From the NCBI GenBank assembly GCA_963977415.1, contig CAXBOS010000006.1:124001-188000 (forward strand): a DNA stretch of 64,000 bases, read 5' to 3'. Position numbers and translations under genes: made by a program. This document shows positions 16,558 to 24,510 of the stretch, in pieces. This DNA comes from Croceimicrobium sp963977415. GTDB lineage: Bacteria; Bacteroidota; Bacteroidia; Flavobacteriales; Schleiferiaceae. Position 1 is the first letter of the stretch, and every line of letters starts with the position of its first letter. The notes beneath the pieces are model-generated. The model did no database searches, was not told the origin of the DNA, and saw only the letters and a list, made by a program, of their open reading frames with translations.

Positions 16558-16807
16558 CTAGCCATGCTTCTTATACTTGGCCTTTAATTCCTGAAGATGT
16601 TGATCACGCTTAAAATCTTGTGCAAGCCCGCTGTCTACTCCTTCTTGAATGGCATTTCGTAAAGCAATTACTTGACTCTCTTCGTTTTCCAAAAGACGAA
16701 GGCCAGCTCTAATTACCTCGCTAACATTTTTCATAGCGACCAGCCGAGACTTGATTCTGAACAAACTCATCGAAATAATCACCGAGAGATACAGATGTGT
16801 TCTTCAT
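16558..16807 (-). pseudogene. ParD-family antitoxin, frameshifted; no toxin partner
   Basis: The minus strand from ATG at 16805-16807 reads MKNTSVSLGDYFDEFVQNQ then VSAGRYE, the classic N-terminus of ParD (ribbon-helix-helix) antitoxins. The frame then shifts in an A5 run (T5 at 16727-16731 on the plus strand) and stops. The following frame continues NVSEVIRAGLRLLE to KYKKHG and TAG at 16558. Removing one A restores an uninterrupted protein of about 82 residues, the normal ParD length. Downstream, where parE normally overlaps, the ATGGCTAG start leads to only 14 codons. This is a decayed antitoxin, a programmed frameshift, or an assembly error in a homopolymer. Confidence 0.85.
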
Positions 16808-16880
16808 GTTTCTTGCTTTTGCTCAAATTTACCAAAACTTGGCAAATGACATTAATTGAGAGGCTTCGTTTTACCCACAC

Positions 16881-17222
16881 TCAAGCTATCTCCCCCTTTT
16901 TCTCACCCCAAAATCCCGCATGCTTTTGCAGTTTTAAATCACTCTGTACCTTAATTTGACAAGCCAAGCGTAATTGATTCGCTTCTTTATGAGGCGGAAA
17001 ATTCAAGCGCCATTTCTCACGCGCATTTAAAGGGCCTAAGTCTCCTTTGATCTCCACAGCACAAGTGCCACAGGTGCCCAAAGCTTTGCAGTTTAACCAC
17101 TGGGCGGCGCCATTATGCGGACTCATATCTGCTTTCAATAAGGCCGCGCGCAAATTAGAGCCAGCTGCTACTGTAAAGGTTTTTCCCTTAAAGGAGATGT
17201 GAAAATTATCTTCTTTTTCCAC
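16881..17222 (-). CDS. 2Fe-2S ferredoxin-domain protein
   Basis: This is a small (113 aa) soluble electron carrier of the plant-type ferredoxin fold. The cluster ligands are Cys45, Cys51, Cys54 (NCKALGTCGTC) and Cys88 (LACQI). The first spacing is CX5C instead of the usual CX4C. The start is GTG at 17220-17222, overlapping the TAG stop of the upstream ABC ATPase gene (TAGTG), so the genes are translationally coupled. Its redox partner is unknown. Lying within the paa locus it could serve a CoA-ester oxidoreductase, but PaaE carries its own 2Fe-2S domain. Confidence 0.85.
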   Translation of the reverse strand: MEKEDNFHISFKGKTFTVAAGSNLRAALLKADMSPHNGAAQWLNCKALGTCGTCAVEIKGDLGPLNAREKWRLNFPPHKEANQLRLACQIKVQSDLKLQKHAGFWGEKKGEIA

Positions 17223-17971
17223 TACTGCTCCGTGGCTTCCTCCGCTACTTCCCCGCCTTTAATCTTTTGGATAAAGAAGGTTTCCAGCTCTTGTAGTGTT
17301 TCGGAATTGGTATGAATATCCTTCACAATTTCACCCTTATCTAAAACCACAATGCGCTCGCAGAATTTAGCCACGTGACCTAAATCGTGACTGGAAATAA
17401 GCATGGTGATATCCGTTTCCTTATTGATTTTTTGCAATTCATCAATTAGGCGAAATTGCGTAGAGGGGTCGAGGTTGGCAAAAGGCTCATCGAGAATTAA
17501 AATGTCGGGATTACTTAAAAGCGCCCCTACAATGCCTACTTTCTTCTGGTTTCCCTTACTTAAGTCGCGGATGTACTTTTTCTTACCGCGAATCTCGCCT
17601 GCAAACAGTTCCTCGTAACCCGCTAAAGCCGCTTCTAAATCGCCCGTGCTCATATTGTGCAAGCCGGCGATAAACTGAAAATACTCATCGGGCGTGAGGT
17701 AGTCGATTAAAAAACCTTCGTCGATAAAACTACCGGTGTAAAGTTTCCAATCTTCACTTTTCGTTACGTCCACTCCTTTGCTTAAAACCTCTCCCTTATC
17801 GGCCTGAATTAAATCGAGCAGTAAACGAAAGAGCGTAGTCTTGCCCGCACCGTTATTTCCCACTAAGCCGAAGGACTTGCCCGCTTCGATTTCTAATTCG
17901 CCAATATTTAAAACTTTGGTACCGTTATAGGATTTCTCTAAGTTTTTAATGCTTAAAATGCTCATAATCAA
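17222..17971 (-). CDS. ABC transporter ATP-binding protein
   Basis: The 249-residue nucleotide-binding subunit has Walker A GNNGAGKTT (residues 38-46), a signature LSKGNQKKVG (about 136-145), Walker B ILILDEPFANLDP and the switch His in ISSHDLGHV. The short form and the LSKGNQKK signature fit ATPases paired with membrane subunits of exporters. It lies five bases downstream of the DUF5687-type permease and overlaps the ferredoxin gene. Start MIMSIL or the second Met are both possible. Cargo is unknown. Confidence 0.9.
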   Translation of the reverse strand: MIMSILSIKNLEKSYNGTKVLNIGELEIEAGKSFGLVGNNGAGKTTLFRLLLDLIQADKGEVLSKGVDVTKSEDWKLYTGSFIDEGFLIDYLTPDEYFQFIAGLHNMSTGDLEAALAGYEELFAGEIRGKKKYIRDLSKGNQKKVGIVGALLSNPDILILDEPFANLDPSTQFRLIDELQKINKETDITMLISSHDLGHVAKFCERIVVLDKGEIVKDIHTNSETLQELETFFIQKIKGGEVAEEATEQ

Positions 17972-17976
17972 TTATT

Positions 17977-19455
17977 TTAATCGCGCTGACGGTAGCCCGC
18001 CGCATTAATATATTTTTTCTCCTGGAAGTTTAAAACCGTTTGCTTGATGAAGTAATTTCTCGACAAGATGCCGATCAAACCCAATGCGGCTAAGAATATC
18101 AAGCCGTAATTCCCATCCCACAATAAATCGAAAGCATAGACCATTAGCATGGGCACGACCATTAAAGGAATGATAATTAAAAACTGCGCTGCACCCGTGC
18201 CTTGGTAGTTAAAAGCACTCCCGCGACTGAGGTCAATGGGCTTTTTATTATAGGTACTCGCGAATATTAAAACCAAGGTGTTTACACCTACATTGTATAT
18301 AAAACAAGCTGTATTTATATAGATGGCCTTCATGCCGAAATAGCCGTAAGGCAAGGTAAGAACATACATAACGACCGCGCTAAAGGCCAACAAATAGTAT
18401 TTCGATTTATAATACTCTTCCATGTGGTAAGCGCGGGTAAGAATACCATCAAAATAAGCGCTTTCCCAGCTTACCAAAAACTGTCCGTAATTGATTAAGA
18501 AGATGCCCGTCATAAAAATCCCCACAAAGAGTAACCAGCTAATACTGTCTTTATAAATGGGATTGGTATAGAAAATTAAACCATAAGCCGAGAAGAAAAG
18601 CGTCATCCACAAAATGGTTTTGGTACGCTTGTTTCGCGTAATCAGCTTCAGCTCATTGGCCATCATTAAACCTAAAGGCCCGCGTTGCTCTAAGAAAGAA
18701 AAACGGGTGCTACTCGCCTCTTTGGCCGCGACCTTCCAACGATCGAGGTGGGTCATTTTTAGGAGAAAGCGAAAGTTCACCAAATAGATTAGAGCCATTA
18801 AGCCAAAACTTATTAATCCTAAAAGCGGATCTGCTCCCAGCGGTCCAAAAATACTTTTCGATAATTCGGTAAGGGAAAACCAATCCATAAAATCGCCCAA
18901 AAAGGCCAGCGCCACAACTAATGCCACCGCGCCAAATATTTTAACATTTACCGCTAAAACGCGCTTCACATAAATGGCTAAAAAGTGATTGGTAAAAACA
19001 AATCCCAAAAGAGCCAAAAACCATAGTACTGCATCGCTTGGCCCTTGCTCAACCGCTACTACGCGAATGGCCCAAGGCGTAATTAAAAAGAGGGGCAATA
19101 AATTAAAGAAGCTAAAAATGGAGCTCCCTAATAAGTAGTTTATCACCTTCGATTTAGCGATGGGAAGCACCAAATAATGCTGCACGGTAAGCACGGTAAG
19201 GTCTTGTAAAAAGAAGCGCATTACTAAGTCCACCAATAAATAATAGAGTACAAATCCCATGAAAATGGGAGTAAGCACAGCTGGCTCGTCAAATGCCTGA
19301 TTTAGAATCTCCTTGGCGAAATAACCCAAAGCACCAAAACTCGCTAAGAAGTAAAGGGCCACAATGGTCATTAAAATCTTCACGCCCCAGCCCTGCCGAA
19401 AGAAGGAACTGCGCGTGGTTTTACGCCACTGATGCTTTAACAAAGTAATGTACAT
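17977..19455 (-). CDS. ABC transporter permease, DUF5687 family
   Basis: The 492-residue protein has about 12 hydrophobic segments, such as LMTIVALYFLASFGALGYF near residue 30 and FLIIIPLMVVPMLMVYAF near 425. It matches the Bacteroidota DUF5687 membrane proteins found beside ABC ATPases. The soluble loop around residues 235-265 (HLDRWKVAAKEASSTRFSF) is typical. It forms an exporter with the ATPase downstream. It is 60 bp after paaH in the same direction, so it may be cotranscribed with paa genes, although nothing links it to phenylacetate biochemically. Confidence 0.82.
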   Translation of the reverse strand: MYITLLKHQWRKTTRSSFFRQGWGVKILMTIVALYFLASFGALGYFAKEILNQAFDEPAVLTPIFMGFVLYYLLVDLVMRFFLQDLTVLTVQHYLVLPIAKSKVINYLLGSSIFSFFNLLPLFLITPWAIRVVAVEQGPSDAVLWFLALLGFVFTNHFLAIYVKRVLAVNVKIFGAVALVVALAFLGDFMDWFSLTELSKSIFGPLGADPLLGLISFGLMALIYLVNFRFLLKMTHLDRWKVAAKEASSTRFSFLEQRGPLGLMMANELKLITRNKRTKTILWMTLFFSAYGLIFYTNPIYKDSISWLLFVGIFMTGIFLINYGQFLVSWESAYFDGILTRAYHMEEYYKSKYYLLAFSAVVMYVLTLPYGYFGMKAIYINTACFIYNVGVNTLVLIFASTYNKKPIDLSRGSAFNYQGTGAAQFLIIIPLMVVPMLMVYAFDLLWDGNYGLIFLAALGLIGILSRNYFIKQTVLNFQEKKYINAAGYRQRD

Positions 19456-19515
19456 AAGCTTGTTTATTTGGTATTAGTAGGCTTTAAGCTTCAATTATTA
19501 CAAAGACTTGAAAAT

Positions 19516-20673
19516 TTATTCCAAAAACTTGGCGCCCGTTTTTGCCTTTCTGCGTAGCAAAGCGGAAGCGCGGTAACGATCCTCACGGTACTCGTCGTAC
19601 AAATTATCTAAAATAGCTAAAACTTTCTTCGCTCCCCACTCATCGGCCCAAGCCAATAATCCTTTTGGGTAGTTCACCCCTTTGGTCATGGCCAGATCGA
19701 TATCCTCGGCGCTGGCGATGTTTAAAAACAAAGCATCAATAGCCTCATTCATTAACATGGCCACAATGCGCTCCACTATTTTCTGGCCTAAAGCTTCGTT
19801 TTTTTTCGCTTCCGGCAGATGCGCTCCCTCGCGATAATCGTAAAAACCTCTACCGCTTTTTCTCCCCAGTAAACCTGCTTCTACTAGGCGTTTCTGACTA
19901 AAATTAGGACGGTAGCGCGGATCGAAATAAAAGGCGGTAAATACGCTCTCGCTTACTGCATAATTTACATCGTGACCAATAAAATCCATTAAGGTAAAAG
20001 GCCCCATTCTAAAACCCGCCAGCTCCTTCATGGCCCAATCGATGGTAGCAATATCAGCCACACCTTCTTCATAAATGCGCACCGCTTCGCCGTAAAAAGG
20101 ACGAGCCACGCGGTTTACAATAAAGCCAGGGGTGTCTTTCGCTAATACCGAAACCTTGCCCCAAGAATCAATAATTTCCTTGGCTTTAATTAAGTTTTCG
20201 GGACTGGTGGTGATGGCGGGAATAATTTCCACCAAAGGCATTAAAGGAGCAGGATTAAAGAAATGAATTCCCAAAACTCTTTCCGACTTTTCTACCGCCG
20301 AAGCAATAGAAGCAATCGATAAAGAAGAGGTGTTAGAAGCCAAAATACAATCGTCAGAACAGATCTCTTCTAAGTTTTTAAAGAGGTTCTTTTTTATTTC
20401 TAAATTTTCAATAATCGCCTCAATCACCAAATCCGCATGCTCCAAATGATCTAAACTCGAATGGTATTCAATGCGCTTTAAAATAGCTTTCGCTTCGTCT
20501 TCCGTTATTTTTTCTTTTTCCACCAAACGGGCCATAATTTTTTCATGTCCTTTTTTTGCTTTTTCTAAAGCCACGCGGTGATTGTCGATAATAAAAACGG
20601 CATGTCCATTCTGCGCCGCTACCTGGGCAATTCCAGAGCCCATTGCTCCTGCACCAATAATTCCTACTTGCAT
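19516..20673 (-). CDS. paaH: 3-hydroxyacyl-CoA dehydrogenase, PaaH type
   Basis: This NAD-dependent dehydrogenase (385 aa) oxidises 3-hydroxyadipyl-CoA to 3-oxoadipyl-CoA. The Rossmann motif GAGAMGSG lies at residues 7-14. Next come the acidic NAD-binding residue in FIIDN, the catalytic region GIHFFNPAPLMPLVEII with the active-site His, and KDTPGFIVNRV. Two C-terminal helical domains follow (DFIGHDVNYAV, GRKSGRGFYDY, then a second copy ending GVNYPKGLLAWADEWG). This arrangement, without a fused hydratase, matches PaaH. It lies 42 bp after paaG in the same operon. Confidence 0.9.
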   Translation of the reverse strand: MQVGIIGAGAMGSGIAQVAAQNGHAVFIIDNHRVALEKAKKGHEKIMARLVEKEKITEDEAKAILKRIEYHSSLDHLEHADLVIEAIIENLEIKKNLFKNLEEICSDDCILASNTSSLSIASIASAVEKSERVLGIHFFNPAPLMPLVEIIPAITTSPENLIKAKEIIDSWGKVSVLAKDTPGFIVNRVARPFYGEAVRIYEEGVADIATIDWAMKELAGFRMGPFTLMDFIGHDVNYAVSESVFTAFYFDPRYRPNFSQKRLVEAGLLGRKSGRGFYDYREGAHLPEAKKNEALGQKIVERIVAMLMNEAIDALFLNIASAEDIDLAMTKGVNYPKGLLAWADEWGAKKVLAILDNLYDEYREDRYRASALLRRKAKTGAKFLE

Positions 20674-20715
20674 ATTTTATTTTTTAGGCTTGCGCCTGAT
20701 GGGTATTTTATAATC

Positions 20716-21495
20716 TTACTCGCCTTTAAATTCCGGTCTGCGTTTCTCTAAAAAGGCAGCCGTACCCTCACGGTAATCGTAACTTAAACCACATTCGGTT
20801 TGATATTTATCCTCTAAAGCCAATTGATCTTCTAAATTGTTGGCAAAAGATTCGTTCAGCAGTGCTTTAGTAGCCACTAATGCTTTAGTCGGCATTTTTG
20901 CTAATTGAGCGGCAATCTTAAAGCTCTCTTCTGCGAAATTCTCCGCCGAAAAAACCTTATAAATCATGCCCAGACTTTCCGCTTCGGTAGCGCTAACTTT
21001 ATCGCCCAGCATCATTAAGGCCGAAGCTTTTTGCTGACCAATTAGGCGCGGTAAAGTATAAGTGCCACCACTATCGGGAATTAAGCCAATTTTAGAAAAG
21101 GCCTGAATAAAACTGGCGCCTTCGTGGGCCACAACGATATCGCAAGCGAGGGCAATATTAGCACCTGCACCCGCCGCCACGCCGTTTACTGCTGCCACCA
21201 CGGGCTTGCTTAAAGCGCGTAATTGTAAAATAATGGGATTATAATGTTCCGTCACAATTTTGGTGAGTTCGGGACCATTGGGGTCGGTGGCTTCGGCTAA
21301 ATCTTGTCCCGCACAAAAAGCTTTCCCCAAACCGGTTAAATATATCGCCCGCACCGAAGAGTCTTCTTGCGCTTTACGCAGATGCGCTTGTAAATCTAAG
21401 GCCATCTCACGCACGAAAGAATTGTATTTATCGGGACGATTGAGGCTCAGGCGTAAAACACCGCCGTCTTGATGAGAGAGTATATAATCTGACAT
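20716..21495 (-). CDS. paaG: PaaG, epoxyphenylacetyl-CoA isomerase (crotonase family)
   Basis: The 259-residue crotonase-fold enzyme has NRPDKYNSF (residues 19-27), oxyanion-hole motifs GKAFCAGQDLAEA and NGVAAGAGANIALACD, and IPDSGGTYTLPRL near residue 137. That last motif carries the Asp typical of the PaaG isomerase instead of the two Glu of hydratases. It converts ring-1,2-epoxyphenylacetyl-CoA to the oxepin-CoA and shifts double bonds later in the pathway. It is the first gene of the paaG-paaH run. No good TAnnTTTG promoter was seen in the 120 bp upstream. Confidence 0.88.
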   Translation of the reverse strand: MSDYILSHQDGGVLRLSLNRPDKYNSFVREMALDLQAHLRKAQEDSSVRAIYLTGLGKAFCAGQDLAEATDPNGPELTKIVTEHYNPIILQLRALSKPVVAAVNGVAAGAGANIALACDIVVAHEGASFIQAFSKIGLIPDSGGTYTLPRLIGQQKASALMMLGDKVSATEAESLGMIYKVFSAENFAEESFKIAAQLAKMPTKALVATKALLNESFANNLEDQLALEDKYQTECGLSYDYREGTAAFLEKRRPEFKGE

Positions 21496-21561
21496 AAATT
21501 TCTTTTGGGGCTAAGTTAATAAGCTCAAGGAGATCTTAGAGTAGGCGTAGCTTTTTTCCAT

Positions 21562-21592
21562 AAAAAAAGCCCTCCTCAAGGGCAGGGCTTTT
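21562..21592. terminator. Bidirectional rho-independent terminator
   Basis: AAAAGCCCTCC-TCAAG-GGCAGGGCTTTT, flanked by A and T runs, lies just after the small membrane protein gene (minus strand) and ahead of paaG. It insulates the paaG operon from upstream transcription. Confidence 0.8.
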
Positions 21593-21615
21593 ACAGTCTT
21601 TGGGTTTTCACAAAT

Positions 21616-21867
21616 TTAAGCGACGCTATTACTTTCTTTAACTTCTTTGGTGCCTTTAGAAAGATAAGACATTAATAAAACGCTTCCGTATAAAGTTATT
21701 CCAATTAGAGGCAGACTAAATAAAACGATGGCCCATATTATATTTGAAAAACTAATTTTTGAATCGTTCTTAGCAATTTGGTGACCCAAGGCTAAAACGG
21801 ATAAAATTAAATTAGCACCAAGTAGGGTTACTAGGGTTGAGGTTTCAATCATGTATGCGAAAATCAT
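21616..21867 (-). CDS. Small two-helix membrane protein, PLDNc-like
   Basis: The 83-residue protein has two hydrophobic segments (about 8-30 and 42-70). The second, IIWAIVLFSLPLIGITLYGSVL, matches the pattern of phospholipase D N-terminal (PLDNc) helical hairpins common as small stand-alone proteins. No catalytic motif is present. The start may be the second Met (MIETSTL), which would begin at 21852. It has its own terminator. Function is unknown. Confidence 0.65.
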   Translation of the reverse strand: MIFAYMIETSTLVTLLGANLILSVLALGHQIAKNDSKISFSNIIWAIVLFSLPLIGITLYGSVLLMSYLSKGTKEVKESNSVA

Positions 21868-21954
21868 AGCAATTAAATTGGTTTAGATAAGCAATATAGC
21901 AATTTTAAACTCGACCAAATAAGCTTCTGCTCGTTTTAATATTCCCCACTATAT

Positions 21955-22115
21955 AACGTGAGTTTGATTTAAAATTAAGCCTCATAACACTTGTAAATAG
22001 TGGAACTGTAGAGGAGCTGACGAAACAATAGCGGCTATTAAGAGAGGGCGAATTCCTTTTTTTACCATCTTTATACCATGAGATTAATCTTACTTTTATT
22101 TCTTTTTTCGCTGCA
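21955..22115 (+). repeat. Dispersed repeat family A, copy with T9SS gene 5' end
   Basis: AACGTGA-TTTGA-AAAATTAAGCC-TAAATAGTGG and AATAGCGGCTATTAAGAGAGG are shared with 24351-24510. The similarity continues through CATCTTTATACC and the first 12 codons of the 504-residue gene. The related family member at 43732 lacks the gene part. Confidence 0.8.
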
Positions 22116-23592
22116 ACTAAGTGCCCAAAGGTTTAGCAAGACAGACTCTACTTTCGGCGGGGTGAATAGACCTGCTTTGGTGTTTAAAGAAAGTGGTTTT
22201 ATAGTGGCCGATGAGGATCGGGACTCATTAGGGCTTCTGCAAGTCGGGCTTTTTGATAGCATTGGGCAGAAAGTATATCATAAATCTTATGATTATGCTA
22301 ATTCTTATGATTCAGTTAATAGGGTAAATACATGTTTTAAATGCCTGATTTCCAAAGGTATTAACTATTATTTTGCTCAGATAGATTTTCTAAGAGCTGA
22401 TTCTGGCTTTGTGAGGTTTACTAAGTTTAATCAAAACCTCGACACAATTTACACTAGAAAACACCTAGAATTTCAAGGAACCCTTCCTTATATCAGAGAC
22501 ATTAAATTTGACACGGACTCGACATTCGTTGTATCTGGTGATTTATGGAGATTAACAAATAGAAATAAATACGATCTCTGGGTGGCCAAGTTTGATACGG
22601 CGTTCAATCCCATTTGGGAATTTCGGCTACTTGATACCATACCAAGCTTGAACGGTGGTTATTATGGCTATGATTTAGTGCTCGATCAATATGGTTCTTG
22701 CTTGGTTTCAGGAAGAGCGACCCATTATGATGTTCCTAGCAGGTTAAATATAGATCATTCCTTTGCGGCTCGATTAGATTTACAAACGGGTCAATTAAAA
22801 TGGTTTCATCCTTTTAATGAAGATTTAGGCAGTCAAAATATTGCTGCTTTAGATAATGGAGACGGCAGCTATAGTTTTGCGCGGATGGAGATCCTATCTT
22901 TTATTGCGAACAGTTATTACCCTGCTTATACCCAGATACGATTAGGTCGCATTGATACATCAGGTAAGGTTATTTACGATACTATCACGGGGCCTAAATT
23001 CCCTTACTTCCGTTTTCAAGATTTGATAAGCACCCAAGACGGTAATTTTTATGTGGCCGGAGATGTACAAGTTAGACCCGGTAAATTTCCGGTGACAGCC
23101 TACAAATTCACTCCCGATGGTGACAGTATTTGGATGCGCTCCTATTATCACTTGAATGATTCTGCTGATTATAATCATATTTGGGCCTTCCAAGAAGCTC
23201 CAGACTCAGGCTTTTTGCATCTGGGTAAGTTAGTTGATTGGGATAATGACATTGCCCCAGTGCGTATTCAGCATTTCTACATGCTTAAAACCGATTCTTA
23301 TGGTTGCCTACAACAAGGTTGTCAAAATATAGGTTTGGAAGAAGTAGGGCCTTTACAGGCGGAATTGCGGGTTTATCCAAACCCTACTACTGGTGTTTTG
23401 CATTTAGAATCGGATCTCGAACAGGAGATCAAATATGTACTCTACAATTCCTTAGGTCAAGCCATTCGAGAAGGTAGTTTCAAGGCTAGTAAAACCTTAA
23501 ACATTACAGATTTAAATCAGGGCGTGTACATTCTACAAACTAGGAGCGGCGGCAGAAATTACCGTTCTCAGAAAATCTGGTTGCAGTATTAA
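22078..23592 (+). CDS. T9SS-secreted protein, propeller-like (504 aa)
   Basis: A signal peptide (MRLILLLFLFSLQLSAQ) precedes about 400 residues with repeated DS/DT-rich strands such as DLWVAKFDTAFNPIWEF and YTQIRLGRIDTSGKVIYD. These resemble the propeller-type domains of Bacteroidota proteins that begin with a delta-60-like repeat. The last 80 residues are a type A T9SS sorting domain (VYPNPTTG, then GVYILQT). It is probably released or surface-anchored; the ligand is unknown. Its 5' end and upstream region are duplicated at 24351-24510. Confidence 0.85.
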   Translation: MRLILLLFLFSLQLSAQRFSKTDSTFGGVNRPALVFKESGFIVADEDRDSLGLLQVGLFDSIGQKVYHKSYDYANSYDSVNRVNTCFKCLISKGINYYFAQIDFLRADSGFVRFTKFNQNLDTIYTRKHLEFQGTLPYIRDIKFDTDSTFVVSGDLWRLTNRNKYDLWVAKFDTAFNPIWEFRLLDTIPSLNGGYYGYDLVLDQYGSCLVSGRATHYDVPSRLNIDHSFAARLDLQTGQLKWFHPFNEDLGSQNIAALDNGDGSYSFARMEILSFIANSYYPAYTQIRLGRIDTSGKVIYDTITGPKFPYFRFQDLISTQDGNFYVAGDVQVRPGKFPVTAYKFTPDGDSIWMRSYYHLNDSADYNHIWAFQEAPDSGFLHLGKLVDWDNDIAPVRIQHFYMLKTDSYGCLQQGCQNIGLEEVGPLQAELRVYPNPTTGVLHLESDLEQEIKYVLYNSLGQAIREGSFKASKTLNITDLNQGVYILQTRSGGRNYRSQKIWLQY

Positions 23593-23662
23593 ATTGTTCC
23601 TAGCTAAAAGTCACCTATTTCGACAAGCCTTCGGGAAAAGCGAAAGAGTCTTAAAACAAAGT

Positions 23663-23691
23663 TGTCCGATTGGACTACTTTTGTATCTTTG
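23663..23691 (+). promoter_or_regulatory. higBA promoter with inverted-repeat operator candidate
   Basis: TATCTTTG (23684-23691) is a perfect -7 element, and GTTG at 23661-23664 fits the upstream element. GTCC-GATT-GGAC (23664-23675) between them is a short inverted repeat suited to HigA binding. The ATG of the toxin follows only four bases after the -7 element. Confidence 0.65.
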
Positions 23692-23695
23692 TTAA

Positions 23696-24037
23696 ATGAA
23701 CAAAAAGCGAAAACTCTATTTTTATAAGAAGTATTTCGAAGAGTTCTATAGCCAGCAAAACGAAAAGGTTAAAAAGAAAATTCTTTGGACACTGAGAATA
23801 ATGGAAGAGCTTGAACAGATTCCTGAGAACTATCTAAAGTTTATCCAAAACTCTTCCGGTCTTTATGAAATTAGAGTTCAAGTTGGTAATAACATTTTCA
23901 GAATTTTCTGCTTTTTCGACCTTGACAATTTAGTTGTAATCGGAAATGGTTTTCAGAAAAAAACCCAAAAGACACCTAAGCAGCAAATTAAAAAGGCTGA
24001 ACAAATAAAAACGGACTACTATGACAGCAAAAAATAA
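23696..24037 (+). CDS. higB: HigB/RelE-family toxin (Gp49-like)
   Basis: The 113-residue basic protein has the Gp49/HigB pattern: KYFEEFYSQQNEKVKKKILWTL, a central SSGLYEIRVQVGNNIFRIF strand pair, and the C-terminal GFQKKTQKTPKQQIKKAEQI helix. These toxins cleave mRNA on the ribosome. The toxin-first order and 17-bp overlap with an XRE antitoxin gene are diagnostic of higBA. The promoter position suggests a leaderless mRNA. Confidence 0.9.
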   Translation: MNKKRKLYFYKKYFEEFYSQQNEKVKKKILWTLRIMEELEQIPENYLKFIQNSSGLYEIRVQVGNNIFRIFCFFDLDNLVVIGNGFQKKTQKTPKQQIKKAEQIKTDYYDSKK

Positions 24038-24329
24038 AAACCTAAAAAGCCTTGACCAATTCATTGATGAACAAATTGGCGATAAGGGAACTATTGAAAG
24101 AGATAGTTTTGAAAATGATTATGACTCTTTTAAGCTTGGTGTGCTAATTCAACAAGCAAGGGAACAAAAAGGATTAACCCAACAACAACTTGCAGAACTT
24201 GCTGGTACAAACAAGTCGTATATATCCAAAGTAGAACGAAACCTTAAGGACATAAGGTTCTCTACACTACAAAGAATTATAAATGAAGGGCTCGGCGGAC
24301 ATTTAAACATCTCTATTAAACTAGATTAA
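24021..24329 (+). CDS. higA: HigA-type XRE antitoxin
   Basis: The 102-residue protein has an N-terminal toxin-binding extension (SLDQFIDEQIGDKGTIER) followed by a helix-turn-helix, LIQQAREQKGLTQQQLAELA-GTNKSYISKVERN (residues about 47-80). It neutralises HigB and represses the shared promoter. It overlaps higB by 17 bp. Confidence 0.9.
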   Translation: MTAKNKNLKSLDQFIDEQIGDKGTIERDSFENDYDSFKLGVLIQQAREQKGLTQQQLAELAGTNKSYISKVERNLKDIRFSTLQRIINEGLGGHLNISIKLD

Positions 24330-24350
24330 GCAGATGGTCAAGGAGTTATA

Positions 24351-24510
24351 AACGTGAATTCGACGGAAAATTAAAGCTTAGATCACTTAAAAATAGTCGG
24401 CTAATTGAGGATCCACGGAAAGAATAGCGGCTATCAAGAGAGGCCGCCCCATTTTATGCCCATCTTTATACCATGCGATTAATCTTAATTTATTTCTTTT
24501 TTAGCTGGTA
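24351..24510 (+). pseudogene. Relic of a T9SS gene 5' end with family A repeat
   Basis: This duplicates 21955-22115 at an offset of about 2395 bp. CATCTTTATACC-ATG-CGATTAATCTTA at 24461-24484 would encode MRLILIYFFFSW and then stops, where the intact copy continues as a signal peptide. The relic runs into the 3' end of the Fic gene, whose last codons (KKK, stop) lie in the duplicated segment. It looks like the stub of a second gene copy left after a rearrangement. Confidence 0.75.

Noticed and set aside
16400..16562. Search for a ParE toxin after the ParD remnant
   Set aside because: The expected overlapping start exists, but all frames close quickly and no ParE motif is seen; any toxin has been lost.
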